Assembly (NCBI RefSeq): GCF_001708935.1
Contig: NZ_MASI01000001.1
Coordinates: 620,001-684,000, forward strand
Source of the DNA: Methyloligella halotolerans
Lineage (GTDB): Bacteria; Pseudomonadota; Alphaproteobacteria; Rhizobiales; Methyloligellaceae
Length of the DNA: 64,000 nt
Direction of reading: 5' to 3'
The translations under genes and the position numbers were made by a program. Shown in pieces: positions 49,376-57,878 of this stretch. Under the pieces are notes generated by a model. That model was not told the origin of the DNA and ran no database searches. It worked only from the letters and a program-made list of their open reading frames with translations. Each line of letters starts with the position of its first letter. Position 1 is the stretch's first letter.

Positions 49376-50614
49376 TTAAGCCGGCGGCGGGCCGAAGATG
49401 AGCACCGCGTTGAGACCGCCGAAGGCGAACGAGTTCGACATGGCGTAGTTGACCTCGCGGTCCTTGCCGTGGATCGGCGTGTAATCGAGATCACACTCGG
49501 GATCCGGATCGGTCAGACCGGCCGTCGGCGGGACGTAGTTCTCGCCGATCGCCTTGACGGCCGCCACGGCCTCGATACCGCCACCGGCACCCAGGCAGTG
49601 GCCGTGCATCGACTTGGTGGACGAGATCGACACGTTGTTGGCGGCGTTGCCGAAGACCCGCTTGATGGCACGGGTCTCGTTCAGGTCGTTGACCGCGGTC
49701 GCCGTGCCGTGAGCGTTGATGTAATCGATATCGCTCGGCGAAAGGTCGCTGTCGGCGAGAGCCATCTCAATGGCGGCCGAAGCGCCGTCGATGGACGGGT
49801 TGACCATGTCCGCCGCGTCGGCGGTCATGCCGTAGCCCTTGAGCTCGGCCAGGATCGGCGCGCCGCGCTCCTTGGCGTGCTCGTACTCCTCGAGCATCAG
49901 GATGCCTGCGCCTTCGGCCAGCACCGTGCCGTTGCGGTTCTTCGAAAACGGAAACAGCCCGTCGGGGCTGAGCACGCGCATGGCCTGCCAGGCACGCGTC
50001 GCTCCCCAATTCAGGGAAGCCTCCGCCGCACCGCCAATGCCCAGATCGACGAGGCCTTCGCGGATCATCCGGTAGACGTTGCCGATCGAGTGGCTCGCGG
50101 TCGAGCATGCGCTCACCAGGCCGTAGGTCGGGCCCTTGATGCCGTATTCGATGGACACGTGTGCCGACGCCGAGCTGCCGATAGCCTTCAAGAGCGTCAG
50201 CGGATGGGTGGCCCGCTTATTCTCCTGGAACAGCATCTTGTAGGAGAACTCGAGGGTCGTGAGCCCGCCCACGCCCGAGCCGATCACACAAGCGGAGCGA
50301 TAGGCTTCCTTGTCTGAGATCGGCGTTTCGAGCTTGGACATCTCCACCGCCTCGGCGGCGGCGCATCCCGCGTACTGGGAGTACTTGTCGGCCAGCATCA
50401 ACGGCCGGCTCTTCAGATGCACCTTGGGATCGAAGTCAGGAACCTCGCCGGCAATGGTGATGTAGAGATCCTGCGTGTCGAAACTTTCGACCTCGCGAAT
50501 CCCGACCTTGCCGGCCTTGAGACCAGACCAGAATTTCTCGACCCCCGTGCCCAAAGGGGTGACCACGCCGTGACCAGTGACCACAACGCGTCTGCGACCG
50601 TTCGTTTTTGTCAT
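49376..50614 (-). CDS. beta-ketoacyl-ACP synthase (FabF/NodE-like)
   Basis: A 412-residue condensing enzyme that extends acyl chains on ACP. The catalytic triad fits Cys in VSACSTASHSIG, His in NAHGTATAVND and His in STKSMHGHCLGAGGG. The order of domains and GFP-like end SFAFGGLNAVLIFG match KAS II. It is paired with an acyl carrier protein gene 66 bases upstream, rather than with fabG/fabD, so it may serve a special lipid (such as a very-long-chain or signalling acyl group) rather than bulk synthesis. FabF proper is possible. Confidence 0.88.
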   Translation of the reverse strand: MTKTNGRRRVVVTGHGVVTPLGTGVEKFWSGLKAGKVGIREVESFDTQDLYITIAGEVPDFDPKVHLKSRPLMLADKYSQYAGCAAAEAVEMSKLETPISDKEAYRSACVIGSGVGGLTTLEFSYKMLFQENKRATHPLTLLKAIGSSASAHVSIEYGIKGPTYGLVSACSTASHSIGNVYRMIREGLVDLGIGGAAEASLNWGATRAWQAMRVLSPDGLFPFSKNRNGTVLAEGAGILMLEEYEHAKERGAPILAELKGYGMTADAADMVNPSIDGASAAIEMALADSDLSPSDIDYINAHGTATAVNDLNETRAIKRVFGNAANNVSISSTKSMHGHCLGAGGGIEAVAAVKAIGENYVPPTAGLTDPDPECDLDYTPIHGKDREVNYAMSNSFAFGGLNAVLIFGPPPA

Positions 50615-50680
50615 GTAGTGCTAAGCCGTTGCTCCAGCCCCGTTCCATGCCCGAGTGCGACCCCGGGCGGCACGCGCTGG

Positions 50681-50950
50681 CTAAGCCGCTGCGCCCGAAG
50701 ACTTCGTCTCGGCAATAATGCTGTTCACGCGATCGACGACAGATCCGACCGTCGCGAATGCCTCGACCTCTTCGTTCGCATTATACGGGATTTCAATACC
50801 GAAGGTATCTTCAATATCGAACACGATCACCGCCAGATCGAGGGACTCGATCTCGAGCTCGCTGAGAGGAGTCTCAAGCGTCACCGTCTTCGAGGGATCC
50901 TTCATGTTCTTGCGCAAAATCTCGATGATTTTGTCAGCCACATCGTCCAT
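50681..50950 (-). CDS. acyl carrier protein with ESL attachment motif
   Basis: An 89-residue ACP-fold protein with four helices: DKIIEILRKNMKD, then LSELEIESLDLAVIVFDIEDTFGIEIP. Ser36 is the phosphopantetheine site. The usual DSL triplet is ESL here. It differs clearly from the housekeeping ACP family and from AcpXL of rhizobia as I know it. It sits just upstream of the ketosynthase on the same strand and probably forms a dedicated pair with it. Its promoter would be in the region toward fadD. Confidence 0.85.
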   Translation of the reverse strand: MDDVADKIIEILRKNMKDPSKTVTLETPLSELEIESLDLAVIVFDIEDTFGIEIPYNANEEVEAFATVGSVVDRVNSIIAETKSSGAAA

Positions 50951-51325
50951 AATTACTCTCCCTGCCCCGTGAACCGGGGTCCGATCGAATGGGTCCCTGA
51001 GCTAAATCATAGCTAATGCAAGGGCAAGTCGGCGATTGGAATAGACTTAAAATCTCTTCCAGTCTACCGGCTCAAGTGCAATCGCTCCCTAGCTGCGGGT
51101 TCTCATCCCCAACAAAATTGGCGTTTTTACGCCTCGACACGCCACGGTTTCAGCATAATTCCGAACCGCTTAGGCCAATGGCCCCCGTCCGATACCCTGG
51201 TCTAAATATATTAAAACTCTAGACCGGCTCCAACAAGAGCCACCGCAATCATCATCGCGTGTTGCAATGGCCACTGCGGAAAAGCATCCTAAGCGAAAAG
51301 TCTTAAAGAAAGAGCCAAGACGCTT
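50951..51325. promoter_or_regulatory. divergent AT-rich control region between the ACP gene and fadD
   Basis: These 375 bases are richer in A and T than their surroundings and contain no gene. Two inverted repeats with related half sites lie here. The first is TAGACT (51042-51047) and AGTCTA (51061-51066), 13 bases apart. The second is GGTCTA (51199-51204) and TAGACC (51220-51225), 15 bases apart around an AATATATT core. They could be operators for the divergent ACP-ketosynthase and fadD units. The binding protein is unknown. Confidence 0.4.
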
Positions 51326-53104
51326 ATGGGGAGAAACGCCAGGAACGGCACTCCGAGCCGACCGCCCATAACGCAAGGGGCGAAGAATGACAAGGGACGT
51401 CCTGACGCACCGTGCGCCGCGACACGTCCCTGGCTGAGGTCGTATCCCGCCGGAATCGATTGGGAAATGGCGCTAGAGCCGGCTCTCCTGACCGACATGT
51501 TCGACGCCGCGGCGAAAGGCTACGGCGATCAGGCTTGCACATATTTCATGGGCAGGACCCTCACCTATGGGGAAATCGCGGAGCAGGTGGCACGCGCCGC
51601 GAAGGGGCTGCAGGGCATGGGTGTCCGCAACGGAACGCGAGTCGGGCTGCTCCTCCCCAACACGCCGAGCTTCATCGTCTATTATTTCGCCGTGCTGAAG
51701 GCCGGCGGCACGGTGGTCAATTTCAATCCGCTCTATAGCGTCGAGGAAATCGCCTTCCAGATCCGCGACAGCGGGACCGAGATCATGGTCACCCTTGATC
51801 TCAGCCTCACCTTCCAGAAGGTTGAAGCAGTTCTCGAAAGCGGCGTTCTCGACCGGGCGATCGTGGCGAGTTTCGCCAGCCTGCTGCCCAAACTGAAATC
51901 CGCCGTGCTGCGCTTCAGCCCCGGCTCCCGGCTCGCGAAGGTGGCCACCTCGCCCCAGCGGGAGAAGGTCGTGCTCGAGCAGACACTGCTCGACAATGAC
52001 GGCCGCTACGACGCCCCTGCCCTTTCGCCGTCGGACATCGCGGTGCTGCAATATACCGGCGGCACGACGGGCACGCCGAAAGGCGCGGTGCTGACCCACG
52101 GCAATCTTACGGTCAATATCAAGCAGGTGAAGGCCTGGTGGGTCGCCTCCTCGCGCGACTCGAACAGAATTCTGGGGGTGCTGCCCTTCTTCCACGTCTT
52201 CGCCATGACGACGGTGATGAATTTCGGCGTGCATGAGGGGATGGAGATCATCCTGGTGCCGCGATTCGAGCTGATCGGCACCCTGAAGCTCATCGACAAG
52301 CTGAAGCCGAGCATGATGCCGGGGGTGCCGACCTTGTTCGGCGCGATGGTGCGCTACCCGGGCATCAAGAAATTCAATCTGACATCGTTGCAATTCTGCA
52401 TCTCCGGCGGGGCCGCCCTGCCGCTGGAGACGAAGAAGGGATTCGAATCGATCGCCGGCTGCCATCTCGTAGAAGGCTACGGGCTGAGCGAGACCGCGCC
52501 GGTCGCCACGTGCAATCCCATGGACCGCGCGCCGCGGGAGGGCTCCATCGGCCTGCCGCTGCCGGGCACCGAGGTGTCGATCCGCTCGCTGGACGATCCC
52601 GCGACCGAGATGCCGCTCGGCGAGAGGGGCGAGATCTGCATCGCGGGACCTCAAGTGATGAGCGGTTACTGGAACAGGGAGGCGGAGACGGCGCAGGCCT
52701 TCACCGGCCGCTTCTTCCGGACAGGCGACGTCGGCTACATGGACGACGAGGGATACATCTTCATCGTCGACCGGATGAAGGACATGATCAACTGCTCCGG
52801 CTTCAACGTCTATCCGCGCAGGATCGAGGACGCGCTCTACGAGCATCCCGCCGTGGAGGAGGTCACGGTGATCGGCATTCCCGACACCTATCGTGGGGAA
52901 GCGCCAAAGGCCTTCGTGAAGCTCAAGGAGGGCATGGAGGCCGACAAGACGGCACTGATCGCCCATCTGCGCGAGAAGCTCTCGAAGATCGAAATCCCCG
53001 CAGAGATCGAATTCCGCGATGCTCTGCCGAAGACGATGATCGGCAAGCTTTCCAAGAAAGAGCTGGTGGAAGAGGAGCGGAAGCGCGCCCGCCGCGACGC
53101 CTAA
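51326..53104 (+). CDS. fadD: long-chain fatty acid-CoA ligase
   Basis: A 592-residue AMP-forming ligase that activates fatty acids to acyl-CoA for degradation. Core motifs: YTGGTTGTPKGAVLTHGN, GYGLSETAPVATCNP, RFFRTGDVGYMDDEGYIFIVDRMKDMINCSGFNVYP, and the catalytic lysine in PKTMIGKLSKKEL. N-terminal RPWLRSYPAGIDWE is typical of FadD; the first 30 residues from ATG at 51326 are variable. It is divergent from the ACP gene and upstream of the convergent beta-oxidation cluster, which supports a fatty-acid role. Chain-length specificity cannot be read. Confidence 0.92.
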   Translation: MGRNARNGTPSRPPITQGAKNDKGRPDAPCAATRPWLRSYPAGIDWEMALEPALLTDMFDAAAKGYGDQACTYFMGRTLTYGEIAEQVARAAKGLQGMGVRNGTRVGLLLPNTPSFIVYYFAVLKAGGTVVNFNPLYSVEEIAFQIRDSGTEIMVTLDLSLTFQKVEAVLESGVLDRAIVASFASLLPKLKSAVLRFSPGSRLAKVATSPQREKVVLEQTLLDNDGRYDAPALSPSDIAVLQYTGGTTGTPKGAVLTHGNLTVNIKQVKAWWVASSRDSNRILGVLPFFHVFAMTTVMNFGVHEGMEIILVPRFELIGTLKLIDKLKPSMMPGVPTLFGAMVRYPGIKKFNLTSLQFCISGGAALPLETKKGFESIAGCHLVEGYGLSETAPVATCNPMDRAPREGSIGLPLPGTEVSIRSLDDPATEMPLGERGEICIAGPQVMSGYWNREAETAQAFTGRFFRTGDVGYMDDEGYIFIVDRMKDMINCSGFNVYPRRIEDALYEHPAVEEVTVIGIPDTYRGEAPKAFVKLKEGMEADKTALIAHLREKLSKIEIPAEIEFRDALPKTMIGKLSKKELVEEERKRARRDA

Positions 53105-53149
53105 GATGCGCCGCGGCGGAGGCTGCGTTCAGTCAGACGGTCGAGCCGT

Positions 53150-54295
53150 CTAGCGGTAGGCCTGGTAGGCCGCGCCCTGGGTCGATGCCTCCTGGCCGCC
53201 AAGCCAGGGAAGCTCACGGCGCAGCTTGCGCAGACGGCGCCGGTCACGCCAGGACAGGTGATCCTGGTTGGCCAAGGCATCCGCCTCCGCATAGGCGTCG
53301 ATTTCCGGAGGCCGCTGGTTCGGCATCGGCACGGTCTCTTCCGATTCGATGGCCGCCATGCCCGTCGCGTCGGCCGTAGCCGCCTGGGACATGGTCGGGC
53401 CCGAAGCCGAAGCCGTTTGCTGACCCGTCTCGTTATAGGCAGTCGCCGTCTGACGGGTTGCGATGGATCCGGTCGGTTCGGCCGAAGCCGCCTTCACCTC
53501 GATAGGCCGAGGGTTCGGGCTCATGAGATACATCCTGGACGGGCTGGCCGTGCCAAGCTCAGGAGCCGCTTCCGGGCTCGCGGTGGTCAGGACGAAGCCA
53601 TAGCCGGCCGTCGCATCGCGATGGGCAGGCGGCATGGCGGGATCGAGCTCCCGAGCCTTGACCTGAGCGGTCTCGGTGGACCGAGAAGACGTCAGTCCGG
53701 ACGGCATGCCGCCGAGACTGGCCTGCATGGGCCGCGGCGCCTCGGCCTTGGCTTCAGGCTCTTCGGCCGCGGCGACGACCTGCTCCGGCTGAGCCGGCTC
53801 TTCGGTCTCTTCCTTGACCTCGATCTGCTTGGGCTCTTCCGGCTCCGCATTGAACTCGGTCCGTGTCCAGGTCTTCTGCCCGCACAGGAACATAGCCATG
53901 CAGCCCTTCAGGATGATCTGATTCGAGCTGGCGAGGGTGAGCGTGGCCTTGTAGGTGCCGCCATCCTCGGGATTGTAGATCTGGCCTTTCCAGGTATTGG
54001 CGCTCGCGGGCACCAGACCCTGGAAGATCGGGAGGCCGATAATCGTGCGATTGCGCAAAGACGGATTCTCGTTCCGCGCATCGTGCAACGGCTGCCCCTT
54101 GTCGTTAAGGGGATCGCGCAACCATACGATCTTGCTGCAAAGCTGGTTGCGCCCGCATTGACTGATCTGGAGCTTGGCGGCGCCGTCTTCCTTGAGCCAG
54201 TAACCGACGGGCGAGGCCGCATACGCCTCCCCTGCCAGCCCAAGCCAGCCGAGCGCGAAAAGTCCCAGGGTGGTCGCTACATATCGATGCTGCAT
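53150..54295 (-). CDS. DUF2147 exported protein with long disordered tail
   Basis: A 381-residue exported protein. After a signal peptide (LGLFALGWLGLAGEAYA) comes a DUF2147 domain of about 115 residues with SPVGYWLKEDGAAKLQIS, CGRNQLCSKIVWLRDPLND and an ILKGCMAMFLCGQKTWTR ending. The remaining 250 residues are Ala/Glu/Pro/Ser-rich and low complexity, with an Arg-rich end (WRDRRRLRKLRREL). DUF2147 function is unknown; members are exported lipocalin-like beta folds. ATG at 54295 has a GAGGAGG ribosome site. The tail is much longer than in the family core. Confidence 0.85.
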   Translation of the reverse strand: MQHRYVATTLGLFALGWLGLAGEAYAASPVGYWLKEDGAAKLQISQCGRNQLCSKIVWLRDPLNDKGQPLHDARNENPSLRNRTIIGLPIFQGLVPASANTWKGQIYNPEDGGTYKATLTLASSNQIILKGCMAMFLCGQKTWTRTEFNAEPEEPKQIEVKEETEEPAQPEQVVAAAEEPEAKAEAPRPMQASLGGMPSGLTSSRSTETAQVKARELDPAMPPAHRDATAGYGFVLTTASPEAAPELGTASPSRMYLMSPNPRPIEVKAASAEPTGSIATRQTATAYNETGQQTASASGPTMSQAATADATGMAAIESEETVPMPNQRPPEIDAYAEADALANQDHLSWRDRRRLRKLRRELPWLGGQEASTQGAAYQAYR

Positions 54296-54428
54296 AAGCA
54301 CCTCCTCGAAATGGGCGCGGCAAGCGTGCATATGTGCCAGCCCCACAACACAGTACCCCCTGTATTCCTAATGCCCGGTTTCCGGGTCTTTCTAAATGGT
54401 AAACGTTTTTCGTGCCCTGCGGTAGCCA

Positions 54429-55856
54429 TCATGAAGGCGACCCCGCCGTGGAGTCTACCCCCTCGCTTTCTGCAGGGGCCGAGACAGGCTCGAGACCTTC
54501 CGTTCCGGACATCTCCGGTTCCGCCTCTCTTCCGGGCTGCGATGCTTGAAGCGAACGATCGGCAGGAACCCCCTCGACGATCGCCGCAACCCCCATTCCG
54601 CCTGCGGTGCAGACGGAGATCAATCCTCGCTGGCCGCCGCCTTCGTTCAGGAGCTTGGCCAAGACCGGTAAAATACGCCCTCCAGTTGCGGCGAAAGGAT
54701 GACCAAAGGCGATACTGGAGCCCTTTACGTTGAGTTTTGCGCGATCGATGGCGCCCAGGGGCGCGGCGCGGCCGAGGCGCTCGCGGCAATAGTCTTCCGA
54801 CTCCCAGGCGGCCAAGGTGGCAAGAACCTGTGCGGCGAAGGCCTCGTGGATCTCGTAATAGTCGAAATCCTGCAGGGCGAGACCATTGCTTTCCAGCAAT
54901 TCGCTCACGGCGACCGTCGGCGCCATCAAAAGTCCTTCGCCAGCAACGAAATCTATCGCCGTGGTGCGGGCGGTGGACAGGTAGGCGAGGACCGGCAGGT
55001 CGTGTTCGGCGGCCCATTCCTCCGAGGCGAGGAGGACGGTCGAGGCGCCGTCTGTCAGCGGCGTGGCATTCGCTGCCGTGATGGTGCCATGGGCCTTGTC
55101 GAAGACGGGCTTCAGCTCGGCGATCTTCTCCAGCGAGATATCATCGCGGATATTGTTGTCCCGGAACACACCGGCGCATGGCACGACGAGATCGTCCATG
55201 AAGCCTTCGTCGTACGCCGCGGCCGCCTTCTTATGGCTTTCGTAGGCCAGGAGATCCTGAGCCTCGCGCGTGATGCCCCAGCGCTTGGCCATCAGCTCGG
55301 CATGCTCGCCCATGGTCAGGCCGGTGCGCGGCTCGGCTGTGTTGGGGGGCTGCGGGGTGAGCTCGGCGGGGCTGAACCCTTTGAAGACGCCGAGCTTGGC
55401 GCCGAAGGATCTGGCCCTGGAGAGGCCGATCAGGCGTTGGGCAAATTTCCGGTGGAAAACGATGGGCGCATCGCTGGTCGTGTCCGAGCCGATGGCGATT
55501 CCCGATTCGATCTGACCTGTCGCGATCTTGCCGGCGAGGCTCATCGCGGCCTGAAGACTGGTCCCGCAGGCCTGCATCATGGTGACGGCGGGGGTCGTGG
55601 GCGAGAGCGCGCTGCCGATCACGGCTTCGCGGGCGAGGTTCCAGTCCTTGGCGTGGGTGACGACGGCGCCGCCGACGACCTCGCCGACATGGAGACCGTG
55701 GAGCGCGAAACGGTCCACCAGCCCGTTCAGCGCGGCGCCCAGCATGTCGAGATTGGTGAGCTCCGCATAGGCCGTATGAGAGCGGCAGAACGGGATGCGG
55801 CTGCCGCCGACGACGGCGACTTTGCGCAAGCCCTGCTGCGTGTTGGTCTGGTCCAT
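54429..55856 (-). CDS. fadI: acetyl-CoA C-acyltransferase (thiolase), FadI-like
   Basis: A 475-residue thiolase that cleaves 3-ketoacyl-CoA in the last step of beta-oxidation. The nucleophile Cys is in MMQACGTSLQA, with the second-site residues His in YYEIHEAFAAQ and GHPFAATGGR, and Cys in SVCTAGGMGVA. These match FadI-type rather than acetoacetyl-specific thiolases. About 35 residues of low-complexity tail follow the core. It starts nine bases after fadJ in the fadE-fadJ-fadI operon. Substrate length is inferred from context. Confidence 0.88.
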   Translation of the reverse strand: MDQTNTQQGLRKVAVVGGSRIPFCRSHTAYAELTNLDMLGAALNGLVDRFALHGLHVGEVVGGAVVTHAKDWNLAREAVIGSALSPTTPAVTMMQACGTSLQAAMSLAGKIATGQIESGIAIGSDTTSDAPIVFHRKFAQRLIGLSRARSFGAKLGVFKGFSPAELTPQPPNTAEPRTGLTMGEHAELMAKRWGITREAQDLLAYESHKKAAAAYDEGFMDDLVVPCAGVFRDNNIRDDISLEKIAELKPVFDKAHGTITAANATPLTDGASTVLLASEEWAAEHDLPVLAYLSTARTTAIDFVAGEGLLMAPTVAVSELLESNGLALQDFDYYEIHEAFAAQVLATLAAWESEDYCRERLGRAAPLGAIDRAKLNVKGSSIAFGHPFAATGGRILPVLAKLLNEGGGQRGLISVCTAGGMGVAAIVEGVPADRSLQASQPGREAEPEMSGTEGLEPVSAPAESEGVDSTAGSPS

Positions 55857-55865
55857 GATCGCCCC

Positions 55866-57878
55866 CTACGCCGCGACGGCGCTCTTCTGCGCGTTCTGTG
55901 TTTCGCGATAATGCAGCGGCCCGCCGCGGAACGGGGCGAAGCCGGTGCCGAAGATCACCCCTGCATCAACGAGATCGCCGTTCTCCACCACGTGCTCGTC
56001 GCGGGCGCGCTCCGCCTCGTCGAGCAACGGCTTCATCAGCTCTGCCGCGAGACGGTCCAGCTCCTCAGGCTCGTATTCGGCTTCTTCACGCTGGGGCTTG
56101 CCGTCCTTCCAGACATAGAACCCCTCGCCGGTCTTCTTGCCGAGCTTGCCCTCCTTCACCAGCCGCGAGAGCGTGTTGTCGCTCTCCGGCGCCAGCCCAA
56201 GAGTCTTGCCGACATGGTCGCAGATATCGAGGCCGACCATATCCATCAGCTCCAGCGGACCCATGGGCATGCCGAACTTCTCGGCGGCCTGATCGATCTT
56301 CTCGCGGGGCTGGCCGCTTTCGAACTGAGCGACGGATTCCATCATGTACGGCGCCAGCACCCGGTTCACGAGGAAGCCCGGAACGCTGCGCACGATGAGC
56401 GGCATCTTGTTGATGGCGGTGACGAAGAGGCAGGCCTTGCGAACTTCCTCCTCCCGGCTCTGCTCGCCGCGCACGACTTCGACCAGAGGGAGCTGGGGCA
56501 CGGGATTGAAGAAGTGGAGACCGACGAGCCGGCCCGGATCGGTTAGCCCTTCGGCGATATCCTCAAGCTTCAGGGACGAGGTGTTGGTGGCGAGCACGGC
56601 GCCGGACTTCAACTTGCCTTCGATGCTCTTGAAGAGCCCCTGCTTCACATCGAGCTTCTCGACGATGGCCTCGATGACCACGTCGGCCCGCGGCAGATGG
56701 ATGCCTTGGGGGTCGGCGATCAGGCGGGCCTTGGCGGCGTCCTGATCGCGCTTGCCGCGAAGGCGCTTCTTGAACAGCTTCTGCCCGCGGGCGATGCCCT
56801 TCTCAAGCTGCTCCTCGCTCAGATCCTGCAAGGATGCCTGCATGCCGGAGACGACGCACCAAGCGGCGATGTCGGCGCCCATGGTACCGGCGCCGATGAC
56901 GTGGACGCGAAGGGGGCGGAACGCGTTCATCCCCTTCTCCTGCTTGGGCGCTTCGGCCTTGAGCATCTCGGAGAGCTTGAAGACGCGGCGGAGGTTGCGG
57001 GAGGTGTCGCTCACCATGAGGGGGGCGAAGGCGATGGTCTCCTCGCGCTTCATGTCCTTCAGGTCGCCACCATGCTCTTCGAACAGATCAATGAGCCGGA
57101 ACGGCGCGGGATAATGATCCTCGCGGACCTTCGCCTTGGTCTGCTTGCGCATCTGACCGGCGAGATAGCTCCGCACGGGTCCGAGCTGCATGAGCCGCTG
57201 CCACCAGGAGGCGCCCTTCGAATGGCGCTTCTTCAACACCGCCTTGCGGGCGGCCCAGCGCAGACCGTGCCGGGTCGGGACGAGCTGATCGACCAGGCCG
57301 ATGGCCCGCGCCGCAGACGGGCGGTAGAACTTTGCCGTCAGCATGGCCGTCATGGCATTCAGCGGGCCGGCCTGACGGATCGAGCGGATGGTGCCGTTCA
57401 GTCCGGGGAAGATGCCGAGCTTCACCTCGGGAAAACCGATGCGCGTGCCCTCCTCCCGGTCGGCAATGCGCCAATCACAGGCCAGCACGAGCTCGAGCCC
57501 GCCGCCGAGGCAATAGCCATGGATGGCCGCGACCACCGGAACCCGGAGCTTCTCGATACGGTCGAGCAGCTCCAAGGGCGGGGCGAGCACCTCTTTCACC
57601 TTCTCCTCGGTGTCGAAGGATTCGAACTCGCGAATGTCGGCGCCGGCGATGAAGTTGTCCTTCCCGCTCATGAGCACGAGGCCCTGGACAGCGCCCTGGC
57701 CCGAGAGCTCCTCGACCTTGGCGACGATGGCGTCGAGTTCTTCCAAAGGCCTGCGGCCAAGGGAATTCACGCTCTCGTCTACCCGGTCGAAGACGGCCCA
57801 GGCGATGTCCTCGACATCGATGGAGAAGCGCCAGTCCTTGAGGTCCGGCAGCGGAGTCTTGTCGTGGATCATGCTCAT
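55866..57878 (-). CDS. fadJ: multifunctional 3-hydroxyacyl-CoA dehydrogenase / enoyl-CoA hydratase
   Basis: A 670-residue fusion that performs two steps of beta-oxidation. The N-terminal crotonase part has SGKDNFIAGADIREF, ACDWRIAD and the conserved glutamate-containing stretches GLELVLAC and TRIGFPEVKLGIFPG. The NAD-binding domain starts HVIGAGTMGADIAAWC, with ATNTSSL and FFNPV. The C-terminal helical domain includes GFLVNRVLAPYMMESV and MGPLELMDMVGLDI. The start overlaps the fadE stop as ATGA, so translation is probably coupled. FadB and FadJ cannot be separated by sequence alone. Confidence 0.92.
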   Translation of the reverse strand: MSMIHDKTPLPDLKDWRFSIDVEDIAWAVFDRVDESVNSLGRRPLEELDAIVAKVEELSGQGAVQGLVLMSGKDNFIAGADIREFESFDTEEKVKEVLAPPLELLDRIEKLRVPVVAAIHGYCLGGGLELVLACDWRIADREEGTRIGFPEVKLGIFPGLNGTIRSIRQAGPLNAMTAMLTAKFYRPSAARAIGLVDQLVPTRHGLRWAARKAVLKKRHSKGASWWQRLMQLGPVRSYLAGQMRKQTKAKVREDHYPAPFRLIDLFEEHGGDLKDMKREETIAFAPLMVSDTSRNLRRVFKLSEMLKAEAPKQEKGMNAFRPLRVHVIGAGTMGADIAAWCVVSGMQASLQDLSEEQLEKGIARGQKLFKKRLRGKRDQDAAKARLIADPQGIHLPRADVVIEAIVEKLDVKQGLFKSIEGKLKSGAVLATNTSSLKLEDIAEGLTDPGRLVGLHFFNPVPQLPLVEVVRGEQSREEEVRKACLFVTAINKMPLIVRSVPGFLVNRVLAPYMMESVAQFESGQPREKIDQAAEKFGMPMGPLELMDMVGLDICDHVGKTLGLAPESDNTLSRLVKEGKLGKKTGEGFYVWKDGKPQREEAEYEPEELDRLAAELMKPLLDEAERARDEHVVENGDLVDAGVIFGTGFAPFRGGPLHYRETQNAQKSAVAA

